From: Firmicutes bacterium UBA5286
Lineage (GTDB): Bacteria; Bacillota; Proteinivoracia; UBA4975
Length of the DNA: 9,647 bases
Direction of reading: 5' to 3'
Assembly (NCBI GenBank): GCA_002408465.1
Contig: DHSM01000030.1
Location: 74,396 to 84,042 of the forward strand
The notes beneath the pieces were generated by a model that was given only the letters and a program-made list of their open reading frames with translations, was not told the DNA's origin and searched no databases. How positions within the stretch are numbered: position 1 is the first letter of the stretch; each line of letters begins with the position of its first letter. Positions 1-6,614 of this stretch are shown here, in pieces. A program made the position numbers and the translations under genes.

Positions 1-176
1 GGCTATCAGGCCGTGGCTCCATTGCGGCGAAAAACTAAGGGTAGCAGAAACAGATCACAGTATCTTCATTACCATGGCTATCAGGCCGTGGCTCCATTGC
101 GGCGTGAATCTAACGTCACTTATATCGGTAGGGTCCACAAATTACCATGGCTATCAGGCCGTGGCTCCATTGCGGC
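1..176 (+). CRISPR. CRISPR array, trailer-side end
   Basis: Three copies of one repeat are seen: a partial copy at 1-28 cut by the window edge, and two identical 36-bp copies at 68-103 and 141-176. The repeat begins ATTACCATGG and ends CATTGCGGC. The spacers differ, 39 nt at 29-67 and 37 nt at 104-140, which separates this from an ordinary tandem repeat. Each repeat can form an RNA hairpin, CCAUGGC pairing with GCCGUGG (7 bp, one G:U) around the loop UAUCAG. The 3' end ATTGCGGC resembles the ATTGAAAC-like 8-nt handle of type I and III repeats. That handle, and the terminator just after the last repeat, favour transcription on the + strand with the leader off the left edge. No cas genes are in view, so the type is unassigned. 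The last repeat shows no decay. I saw no match of either spacer elsewhere in the window. Confidence 0.93.
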
Positions 177-205
177 CGCTCCCAAAATGATGCTTTAATT
201 TCATT

Positions 206-231
206 ATCCGGACTGTGTTCGGATTTTTTTT
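206..231 (+). terminator. Rho-independent terminator after the CRISPR array
   Basis: ATCCGGAC (206-213) pairs with GTTCGGAT (217-224) over 8 bp with one G:T, closing a 3-nt TGT loop, and is followed directly by an unbroken T run to 231. The T run lies only on the + strand side, so it acts on rightward transcripts. It would end the CRISPR precursor and insulate the regulator gene downstream. Confidence 0.8.
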
Positions 232-260
232 GTACTTTTTTCATTTTCAAAAAAGGATTT

Positions 261-331
261 TTGGATTCTACGTCGAATACAGTATTCAAGTGGTATACCA
301 TTGGGATACAAATCGAATGCCTTGCGTATAC
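261..331 (+). promoter_or_regulatory. Candidate promoter and operator of the GntR gene
   Basis: Two perfect palindromes lie close together: GAATAC-A-GTATTC (275-287) and TGGTATACCA (291-300). A third GTATAC core lies at 326-331, exactly 33 bp (about three helical turns) from the GTATAC core inside the second palindrome. TGGTATACCA resembles the TGGT...ACCA operators of FadR-type GntR proteins. A possible sigma-A promoter, TTGGAT (261-266) and TATTCA (283-288) with a 16-nt spacer, would place the first palindrome over the -10 and the second near the transcription start, the expected geometry for autorepression. The palindromes are seen directly; the promoter is weak and the operator role is inferred. 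Confidence 0.5.
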
Positions 332-356
332 CGAAGTCAGACAGGGGGTCGTAAGC

Positions 357-1016
357 ATGTTAGATAAAGGGCTGGCAGAACAAATCTATGAAAAATTAAA
401 ATGGGAGATCATTAAGGGAGAACTGGTTTCTAATACCTCAATCAGTGAAAGGAAATTTTCTGAGAAGTACGGGATCAGTCGGACTCCCCTGAGGGAGGCC
501 CTGGCCCGACTGGCTATGGATGGATTCGTTATTAATATTCCCGGCCGGGGATATATAGTAGCGCCTATAACGTTTAAAGAAGTGGTAGATTTATTTGATG
601 TCCGGATGTGTATTGAAACATTTGCAGTAACAAAAATTTGCGATAACAAGATATCAGTAGACTGTGATTTGCTGAGAGAGATTAATCATGATTATTTTGA
701 AGCTGGCAATACAGGAAATGGCGAAGTTTATATTATAAAAAACGTTAATTTTCATAAGGTTATTGTCGACGCTGTCGATAATGCGTATGTCACAAATATT
801 AATAATCTGACCCGTGATATAGTTTTACGCTTGGCATTTGCTTCAAATAGATTAAAAGCGGTTGTAACTAGAGACGGTTATCAGGAGCATGAAAGACTAA
901 TTCGCTACTTGGAAAGTTTTAACTCCCAAGAGTGCATTGAGGAACTGCAGGCCCACCTGAAAAAAGGCCAGGACAGGCTGTTGGAGGCATCCCAACACTC
1001 TTACTCTTATCTTTAG
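357..1016 (+). CDS. GntR-family transcriptional regulator, FCD (FadR-type) subfamily
   Basis: A 219-residue DNA-binding repressor or activator, probably controlling itself and the downstream transport cluster. Residues about 5-70 form the winged helix-turn-helix, with SRTPLREALARL (41-52) as the recognition helix and IPGRGYIVAP as the wing. Residues about 76-212 form the all-helical FCD ligand domain. Its likely metal/ligand histidines are H133 (NFHKVI), H178 (EHERLI) and H200 (AHLKKG). The aspartate often found four residues before the first His is Asn129 here. The ATG at 357 was chosen because AGGGGG (343-348) lies 8 nt upstream and the GntR fold starts there; an open frame back to 147 would run through the CRISPR repeat and terminator. 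FCD regulators usually sense small carboxylic acids, but the ligand is unknown. By eye the gene is more AT-rich than its neighbours. Only 44 nt separate it from the first permease gene, so co-transcription is possible. Confidence 0.92.
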   Translation: MLDKGLAEQIYEKLKWEIIKGELVSNTSISERKFSEKYGISRTPLREALARLAMDGFVINIPGRGYIVAPITFKEVVDLFDVRMCIETFAVTKICDNKISVDCDLLREINHDYFEAGNTGNGEVYIIKNVNFHKVIVDAVDNAYVTNINNLTRDIVLRLAFASNRLKAVVTRDGYQEHERLIRYLESFNSQECIEELQAHLKKGQDRLLEASQHSYSYL

Positions 1017-1060
1017 TAACCTACTGCAGACAATCAGCAACAGGATGAGGAGGAGGACAT

Positions 1061-2014
1061 ATGAAATGGTTTGTAGTTAAACGTTTGTTGATTTCCCTTG
1101 TGCTGGTATGGGTTGTTGCAACCCTGGTTTTCTTTTCCCTGCACATGCTTCCAGGGGATCCTGCACTGATAGCCCTGGGTGGTTCAGAGGCAAACCCTGA
1201 CCCTGAGGCATTAGCAGCAATGCAGAAAAAACTGGGGCTAGATAGGCCCATACTAAAACAGTATACCGATTGGATGGGAAACGCTATCCGGGGGGACTTG
1301 GGCCGATCGCTGTTAAATGACAGGCCAGTTGGTCCTGATTTGAGGCTGCGTCTTGGTAGGACTCTCCAGCTGATAATTCCAGCTACTATTTTGGCGATTA
1401 TTGTGGGGATTCCCATGGGAGTGTTGGCTGCCACCCACCGCAACAGTTTTTGGGATCCCTTATTATCTTCAACTGCGTTGCTGGGATTTTCAGTGCCGGT
1501 CTTTGTCTTGGGACTTCTCTTTGTATGGCTTTTCGGCCTGCGGCTGCAAATATTGCCTGCGAGCGGTTATGTTGCCTTTAGCGATGATCCCATCGGTTTT
1601 ATTAAGTATTTAACGCTACCGGCAATTACTTTGTCCTTTGGTATGTTGGCAACAGTTATGCGCATGACACGCTCTTGTGTATTGGAGCAGCTGGGCGCAG
1701 ATTATGTTCGCACTGCGCGCAGCAAAGGCTTGGCATATAAAATTGTTCTTTATAAGCATGCATTGCGCAACGCATTGCTGCCCATAAGCACTGTAGTTGC
1801 TTTGCAGATTGGGTTGATGTTCGGGGGAAGCGTTTTAGTGGAGTCTGTATACAACTGGCCCGGAATCAACAGTTTCCTGATAACTTCGATTAATTTAAGG
1901 GATTACCCCGTTGTTCAAGGTGTACTTTTGCTAATTTCAATTCTATTTATCGGGATTAATTTAATCGCAGATGTGACCTATGGTTTACTGGATCCGAAAG
2001 TAAGACTTGACTAA
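1061..2014 (+). CDS. dppB: Dipeptide/oligopeptide ABC transporter permease, DppB type
   Basis: A 317-residue inner-membrane subunit that forms half of the translocation channel of a Dpp/Opp-class importer. The N-terminus MKWFVVKRLL leads into a first membrane helix (about 8-30) followed by the family motif HMLPGDPA. About five more hydrophobic segments follow, near 103-125, 136-162, 184-200, 238-262 and 284-306. The cytoplasmic EAA loop that contacts the ATPases is GADYVRTARSKGL (212-224). The C-terminal YGLLDPKVRLD is typical of this family, and the length is close to the usual 305-340 residues. The ATG has a very strong ribosome site, GAGGAGGAGGA (1047-1057). The dppC-type permease begins 19 nt downstream. 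The fold and role are clear, but whether the substrate is a dipeptide or another amide cannot be told from the permease. Confidence 0.95.
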   Translation: MKWFVVKRLLISLVLVWVVATLVFFSLHMLPGDPALIALGGSEANPDPEALAAMQKKLGLDRPILKQYTDWMGNAIRGDLGRSLLNDRPVGPDLRLRLGRTLQLIIPATILAIIVGIPMGVLAATHRNSFWDPLLSSTALLGFSVPVFVLGLLFVWLFGLRLQILPASGYVAFSDDPIGFIKYLTLPAITLSFGMLATVMRMTRSCVLEQLGADYVRTARSKGLAYKIVLYKHALRNALLPISTVVALQIGLMFGGSVLVESVYNWPGINSFLITSINLRDYPVVQGVLLLISILFIGINLIADVTYGLLDPKVRLD

Positions 2015-2033
2015 ATAACAAGGGGGTGATTGG

Positions 2034-2855
2034 ATGCGTAACTTGCTTAAGGACCGCAGAGCTAAAGTCTGTATCGCATTCTTGCTGCTTGTCATTGTAG
2101 TGTCTTTGTTAATTGACCATCTGTCCCCTCATGATCCTCAGACAGTCAACGGCGATTCTAGGTTTTTGCCGCCGGGGAAAGGATTTCTTATGGGAACAGA
2201 TGAGTTTGGCCGGGATTTGCTTGGCCGCGTTTTCACTGGCGCGAAACTGACCCTGGGGATAAGTTTTTTTAGTATGCTTTTGGCCAGCGTTTTGGGGATT
2301 GCCTTGGGCATTGTAGCGGGCTATTACCGCGGTTTTTTCGAGAAGCTGATTATGCGACTGATTGACATTACTTTATGTTTCCCGCCCATAGTTGTTGCGA
2401 TTTTTGTCGTTTCTTTCTTTGGTTCATCGGCAGCGCATCTGATCTGCGTGATTGGACTACTGTATGTGCCCAGAGTGGCCAGGGTTGTATACAGCTCGAC
2501 ACTAACTGTTAGGGAAATGCAGCATGTGGAGGCCAGCAAATCAATGGGAGCATCCAATCTGCGTATCATGCTGATCAATATTTTTCCAAATATCCTTGCT
2601 CCGGCTGTGGTTCAGTTTTCGTTGGGAATGGGACATGCTGTTTTGATGGAATCTGGGTTGAGTTTCCTGGGGCTGGGCCCGGCGCCGCCGGCCATCACTT
2701 GGGGGCGGATGGTTCAGCAGTCAGCCCGGTTTATGGATATCAGCTACTTTCCTGTATTGTGGCCCTCATTGCTGATTTGCCTTACAATTCTTGCTTTTAA
2801 TATTCTGGGTGATGTTTTAAGGGATTCTATGGATCCTCGTTTAAAAAGTTTATAA
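2034..2855 (+). CDS. dppC: Dipeptide/oligopeptide ABC transporter permease, DppC type
   Basis: A 273-residue second channel subunit, partner of the preceding permease. A short cytoplasmic N-terminus leads into helix 1 (about 12-28), then the extracytoplasmic family motif LMGTDEFGRDLLGRVFTGA (52-70). Further hydrophobic segments lie near 74-97, 112-130, 134-147, 190-212 and 240-258. The EAA loop is around HVEASKSMGASNLRIM (164-179). LSFLGLGPAPPAITWGRM (209-226) is also characteristic, and the protein ends in the usual LRDSMDPRLK. The ATG at 2034 follows AAGGGGGTGAT with good spacing. The gene is slightly shorter than typical DppC (about 290-300 residues) because the N-terminal extension is short; no key motif is missing. 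Confidence 0.95.
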   Translation: MRNLLKDRRAKVCIAFLLLVIVVSLLIDHLSPHDPQTVNGDSRFLPPGKGFLMGTDEFGRDLLGRVFTGAKLTLGISFFSMLLASVLGIALGIVAGYYRGFFEKLIMRLIDITLCFPPIVVAIFVVSFFGSSAAHLICVIGLLYVPRVARVVYSSTLTVREMQHVEASKSMGASNLRIMLINIFPNILAPAVVQFSLGMGHAVLMESGLSFLGLGPAPPAITWGRMVQQSARFMDISYFPVLWPSLLICLTILAFNILGDVLRDSMDPRLKSL

Positions 2856-2900
2856 CTTTCGCTGCAAGGTAGATACCTGATTGGAAAGGCGGCATGAGAA

Positions 2901-3731
2901 TTGGAAAAAGTATATATCTCTGTTGATTTGGAAGGTATGGAAGGAGTAGTCAGCAAGCTGCAGACTGTGCGTAAAAATCCTGACTTCCATTTGGCTCGGA
3001 AGCGTTTAACTTTTGACGTTAATGCCGCTGTGGAGGCGGCGGTTAAGGCCGGCGCAAAAGAAATAGTGGTTTGCGATGGTCATGCAGATATGGAAAACAT
3101 CCTTATTGACGATTTGCATCCCGAGGCCAAGCTGATTAGCGGGGCAATGCGTTCCTCTCTGCAAATGCAGGGAATTGAGGCGGGTTATGATGCCTTGGTA
3201 ATCTTTGGCCATGCCGGTGGAGGCTTGACTGTCGGCGGGGTTATGGACCACACCTATAACAGCATGCGGGTCTATAATTTGCGTTTGAACGGGGTTACCG
3301 TAAACACCGAGGCTGTTATGAACGGCTTTATTGCCGGTTATTATGGAGTTCCGTTGGTAACTGTAATCGGTGATGAGGCGATGGTTCAAGAAGTAAAAGA
3401 GTTCGCTCCCGATGTAGAGGGCGTAGTAGTCAAGTATGGTTTTTCCCGTTTTTCCGCGATGTCCTTGAGTCCCCAAAAGGCTCGGGAGCTAATTGGAGCA
3501 GGGGTGTACAAGGGATTAAATCGGGCAAAGACAATTAAGCCTTTGAGCATCAAGGAACCAATTATTATGGAAGTAGATTTTCGGGATGCTCATGCTGCTG
3601 ATGTGGCTGAGCTCGTGCCTGGAGTCAAGCGCCTTGCACCCCGCACAGTATCATATACCGGAGATGGTCCCACTATTTTCAAGTTGCAAGAACTGTTATT
3701 TTTCCGTTTGCTGGATGAGTACCCTTTTTAA
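2901..3731 (+). CDS. dppA: M55-family D-aminopeptidase (DppA of Bacillus type)
   Basis: A 276-residue cytoplasmic zinc peptidase; the best-studied member, B. subtilis DppA (274 residues), removes N-terminal D-amino acids and forms a decamer. Candidate zinc ligands are D9 and E11 (SVDLEG), H61 (DGHADM), H104 (FGHAGG) and E137 (VNTEAV). H117 in MDHTYN matches the catalytic histidine. The start is TTG at 2901: an in-frame stop (TGA, 2895-2897) lies just upstream, and the next in-frame ATG is residue 13, which would remove ligands D9 and E11. The ribosome site is weak (AAGG/GGCGG, 2886-2892), so output may be low. Lying between the permease and ATPase genes, it probably acts on the imported compound. 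DGHADM and FGHAGGG depart from the DGHxNMRN and GYHA forms I associate with B. subtilis DppA, so specificity may differ. Confidence 0.92.
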   Translation: MEKVYISVDLEGMEGVVSKLQTVRKNPDFHLARKRLTFDVNAAVEAAVKAGAKEIVVCDGHADMENILIDDLHPEAKLISGAMRSSLQMQGIEAGYDALVIFGHAGGGLTVGGVMDHTYNSMRVYNLRLNGVTVNTEAVMNGFIAGYYGVPLVTVIGDEAMVQEVKEFAPDVEGVVVKYGFSRFSAMSLSPQKARELIGAGVYKGLNRAKTIKPLSIKEPIIMEVDFRDAHAADVAELVPGVKRLAPRTVSYTGDGPTIFKLQELLFFRLLDEYPF

Positions 3732-3771
3732 AAATAAATCACTGAACTTTATTGAGGATATGAAATCGGAT

Positions 3772-3785
3772 AGGAGGGGAGGAGG
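3772..3785 (+). promoter_or_regulatory. Double ribosome binding site serving a TTG start
   Basis: Two Shine-Dalgarno cores run together, AGGAGGGG (3772-3779) and AGGAGG (3780-3785). The first has good spacing (9 nt) to the TTG at 3789; the second is very close (3 nt). An in-frame stop TAG at 3771-3773 rules out an earlier start, so this site fixes TTG as the initiator of the first ATPase gene. A strong site paired with a weak start codon suggests tuned translation. Confidence 0.7.
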
Positions 3786-3788
3786 AAA

Positions 3789-4778
3789 TTGACCGATACA
3801 CTGTTGGCTGTTGAGGATTTACAAGTCGAGTTCAAGACCAGTGAAGGAACTGCTACAGTTGTTGACGGAGTAAGTTTCAGCGTAAATAAAGGCGAGACTC
3901 TGGGCATTGTAGGAGAATCCGGTTGCGGCAAGAGTGTCACTTCGCTTTCCATAATGCGTCTATTGCCCACCCCGCCAGGCAATATTGCAGGGGGCAGGAT
4001 AGTTTTCCAGGGCCAAAATCTCTTGGATCTCTCCGAGCACGAGATGTGCGGGATTCGTGGCCATGATATTTCAATGATTTTCCAAGAACCCATGACTTCC
4101 TTAAACCCTGTTTACACTATCGGCCAGCAAATTTCTGAGGCGATTCGTGCCCATAAAAAAATCAGTGCCAGAGAGGCCCGAAGTCAGACAGTAAAAATGT
4201 TGGAGATGGTGGGCATTCCGGAACCTGCCCAGCGGGTAAGTAATTATCCTCATCAGCTATCTGGGGGCATGAGGCAAAGGGCAATGATTGCTATGGCCTT
4301 GTCCTTGACGCCAAAATTATTGATTGCTGATGAACCCACTACTGCTTTGGATGTGACCATCCAGGCTCAAATCCTTGAGTTGATGCGAAGAATCAAGGAA
4401 GAAATGGATATGGCCATCATCCTCATCACCCATGATCTCGGAGTAATTGCAGAGGTGACCAAACGGGTCATGGTTATGTATGCGGGAACAGTCGTAGAAG
4501 AAGCACTGGTAGATGATCTGTTCCTAAAACCCTATCATCCGTATACAGAAGGGTTGCTGGCGTCCATACCTCAACTCAATTCTACCCAAGAGCGCTTGCA
4601 TGTAATCGAGGGTATGGTTCCCCATGCTTTGCAGCGCCCTCGTGGCTGCAGATTTGCCCCTCGTTGCCCTTATGCCGAAGAAATTTGCCAGCGAACCGAA
4701 CCTGCATTATTGGCTATGGGCGGCGGAAGAAGTGTACGGTGCTGGAAGTATAAAAATTCCCCACAGGGAGGTGAGTAA
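3789..4778 (+). CDS. dppD: Dipeptide/oligopeptide ABC transporter ATPase, DppD type
   Basis: A 329-residue cytoplasmic ATP-binding subunit that powers the importer with its partner encoded next. Nucleotide-binding motifs are complete: Walker A GESGCGKS (42-49), Q-loop Q99 (MIFQEPMTSLNP), signature LSGGMRQR (157-164), Walker B LLIADEPTTALD (177-188) with catalytic E182, and H-loop H215. The C-terminal oligopeptide-transporter domain carries Cys287, Cys293, Cys300 and Cys318 in a C-x5-C-x6-C-x17-C pattern. This pattern is known in the family and is linked to an iron-sulfur cluster in some DppD proteins. Translation starts at TTG. It ends 3 nt before the dppF ATG, and the ribosome site for dppF (GGGAGGTGAG) lies within its last codons, so the two ATPases are probably translationally coupled. 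Confidence 0.95.
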   Translation: MTDTLLAVEDLQVEFKTSEGTATVVDGVSFSVNKGETLGIVGESGCGKSVTSLSIMRLLPTPPGNIAGGRIVFQGQNLLDLSEHEMCGIRGHDISMIFQEPMTSLNPVYTIGQQISEAIRAHKKISAREARSQTVKMLEMVGIPEPAQRVSNYPHQLSGGMRQRAMIAMALSLTPKLLIADEPTTALDVTIQAQILELMRRIKEEMDMAIILITHDLGVIAEVTKRVMVMYAGTVVEEALVDDLFLKPYHPYTEGLLASIPQLNSTQERLHVIEGMVPHALQRPRGCRFAPRCPYAEEICQRTEPALLAMGGGRSVRCWKYKNSPQGGE

Positions 4779-4781
4779 GGT

Positions 4782-5783
4782 ATGGCAAGCAATGCCGAAG
4801 TTCTCCTTAATGTAGAAGGACTGAAGACATTCTTCCCCGTTAAATCAGGCTTTTTTTCTAAGACCAATGCGTATGTAAAAGCAGTCAATGGCATTGACCT
4901 GTCTATTAATAGGGGGGAAACCCTGGGGCTGGTTGGCGAATCCGGCTGCGGCAAAACGACTGCGGGTAGGAGTATCATGCGGCTGGAAAAGCCCACAGCG
5001 GGCAAAGCTTATTTTGAAGGGGAAGATATATTTCAAATGTCCGAGGGTCAGCTGAAACGCAGTATCCGCAAGGATATGCAAATGATTTTTCAGGACCCCT
5101 ATGCCTCCTTGAATCCCCGGCTGACAGTTAAAGAAATAATTAGTGAGCCCATAAAGATCCATGGGTGTGCTAAGGGCAGCGAGCAGGAGAAGTTGGTAAA
5201 AAAGCTTCTCGACGAAGTCGGATTAGACACAAAATATATGGGCCGGTATCCCCATGAGTTTTCTGGGGGCCAGCGTCAGCGCATCGGGATTGCCAGGGCA
5301 ATTGCCCTCAATCCAAAGCTCATTGTCTGTGATGAACCGGTATCGGCGCTGGATGTGTCAGTGCAGTCCCAGGTCATAAATTTGCTCATGGATTTGCAGA
5401 AAGAATACAAACTAACTTACTTGTTCATATCTCATGACCTGTCGGTGGTGAAATATATATCTGACCGGGTAGCGGTAATGTATTTAGGAAAAATTGTCGA
5501 GTTGGCAGAAAGTGAAAAGCTGTATCAATCTCCTATGCACCCATATTCCGTGGCATTGCTCTCTGCTATTCCCAGCCCAGATCCTAACAAGAAGCGAAAC
5601 AGAATTATATTGGAGGGTGACGTTCCCAGCCCGCTAAATCCCCCGCCTGGCTGCAGTTTTCATTCTCGCTGCGCCTATGCCCGGGAAATATGCAGGACAG
5701 TTGAACCAGCGTTTGCTGAAGTTGAAAGCGGTCACCATGTGGCCTGCCATAAATATCAGGAATACTGGGATTCTAATAACTAA
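4782..5783 (+). CDS. dppF: Dipeptide/oligopeptide ABC transporter ATPase, DppF type
   Basis: A 333-residue second ATP-binding subunit, expected to dimerise with DppD under the two permeases. Seen motifs are Walker A GESGCGKTT (52-60), Q-loop Q104 (MIFQDPYASLNP, the typical DppF/OppF form), signature FSGGQRQR (160-167), Walker B LIVCDEPVSALD (180-191) with E185, and H-loop H218. The C-terminal domain has Cys291, Cys297, Cys304 and Cys322 with exactly the same C-x5-C-x6-C-x17-C spacing as its partner. The N-terminal FFPVKSGFFSKTNAYVKAV insertion is also typical of DppF rather than DppD. Its stop TAA overlaps the AAGGAGG ribosome site of the next gene, which supports one transcript. Confidence 0.95.
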   Translation: MASNAEVLLNVEGLKTFFPVKSGFFSKTNAYVKAVNGIDLSINRGETLGLVGESGCGKTTAGRSIMRLEKPTAGKAYFEGEDIFQMSEGQLKRSIRKDMQMIFQDPYASLNPRLTVKEIISEPIKIHGCAKGSEQEKLVKKLLDEVGLDTKYMGRYPHEFSGGQRQRIGIARAIALNPKLIVCDEPVSALDVSVQSQVINLLMDLQKEYKLTYLFISHDLSVVKYISDRVAVMYLGKIVELAESEKLYQSPMHPYSVALLSAIPSPDPNKKRNRIILEGDVPSPLNPPPGCSFHSRCAYAREICRTVEPAFAEVESGHHVACHKYQEYWDSNN

Positions 5784-5795
5784 GGAGGAATTGAC

Positions 5796-6587
5796 ATGGC
5801 TAAATCTTATTTGCCAGCTATGACCAGAGCAGAAGTTGAAGAAGCATATTCAAAGAAACCAGTAGTCTTGTTTCCCTTGGGCTCAGTTGAACAGCATGGT
5901 GCCCATACTCCTGTTGGCGATTACCGCATGGCCGAGGTGCTTGCAAAAGAGGTGGCGGATATTGTTGGCAACACTCTGGTTCTGCCGGTTATGCCTTTCG
6001 GCTATAGTGAATATTTCCGGACTTTTCCTGGCTGTCTTACCCTGAAGCCTTCAACCCTTTACAGTGTTGTCAGGGATGTGTGTGAATGCGTTTTGGATTA
6101 CGGCATCGACCACCTGCTCTTTATCAACGGCCATAGGGGCAACGAGCCTACCTTGGAACAGCTTGGCAGGGATTTGCGCAAAGAGAGGGGAGTGATTCCT
6201 GCCTCCATTCTGCCCTGGGATTTGGCGATGGCAGAAAAAAAGACTTTATACCCGAAAGATGCTAAAACCGGTCATGGCAGTGACCCCATGGGCTCACTAA
6301 ACGCTTATTTCTTCCCTGAGGATATGCGCACTGATCTGGCTGAAGAGTATCAGCCCCCGACCCGGCGATATGGAGATTTCCAACCAGTAAGCCCTACAAA
6401 AATTGATCTTAATGGCACTCTGCTGAACTTTTATCTGAACTATGACGAGATAACTAAAAACGGTGTAATGGGAGATCCTGGACTGTGTAGCGCTGAACGC
6501 GGCAAAAAGATGCATGACATTATGGTCGCCAAATTAGTGGAGATTGTCAAGGCATTTGCCAAACTTGACACTAGAGCAAAAATATAA
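5796..6587 (+). CDS. Creatininase-family amidohydrolase, divergent motifs
   Basis: A 263-residue cytoplasmic protein of the creatininase fold, whose members hydrolyse cyclic or linear amides with bound metal ions. GSVEQHGAHTP (29-39) gives likely ligands E32 and H34, D42 lies in VGDYRMAE, NGHRGN (111-116) gives H113, and H160 lies in TGHGSDPMGS. Pseudomonas creatininase uses E34, H36, D45, H120 and E122. Here the E122 position is Gly115, as in many NGHGGN family members. The first motif is one residue shorter (E to D is 10 rather than 11), and the Glu of the common HAGxxETS motif is replaced (HGSDPMGS). GVMGDP near the C-terminus is also family-typical. It is therefore a separate subfamily, and creatinine should not be assumed as substrate. 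The ATG follows AAGGAGG (5782-5788). Its place after the importer suggests it acts on the imported compound or on an M55 product. Confidence 0.87.
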   Translation: MAKSYLPAMTRAEVEEAYSKKPVVLFPLGSVEQHGAHTPVGDYRMAEVLAKEVADIVGNTLVLPVMPFGYSEYFRTFPGCLTLKPSTLYSVVRDVCECVLDYGIDHLLFINGHRGNEPTLEQLGRDLRKERGVIPASILPWDLAMAEKKTLYPKDAKTGHGSDPMGSLNAYFFPEDMRTDLAEEYQPPTRRYGDFQPVSPTKIDLNGTLLNFYLNYDEITKNGVMGDPGLCSAERGKKMHDIMVAKLVEIVKAFAKLDTRAKI

Positions 6588-6614
6588 ATTCTGCAAGATG
6601 GGAGAGGACAAATA

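Noticed and set aside
13..198. Open reading frame across the repeats
   Set aside because: It is made of CRISPR repeats and spacers, has no ribosome site and no recognisable protein.
147..356. 70-codon N-terminal extension of the GntR gene
   Set aside because: It starts inside a CRISPR repeat and crosses the terminator and operator region; the ATG at 357 has a good ribosome site and matches the family start.
1021..1443. 140-codon open frame on the minus strand
   Set aside because: It lies wholly opposite the DppB gene, which has clear family motifs; a compositional shadow.
2867..2878. AGGTA-GA-TACCT inverted repeat between dppC and the M55 gene
   Set aside because: Only 5-bp arms with a 2-nt loop; easily due to chance and too tight for a stable RNA hairpin.
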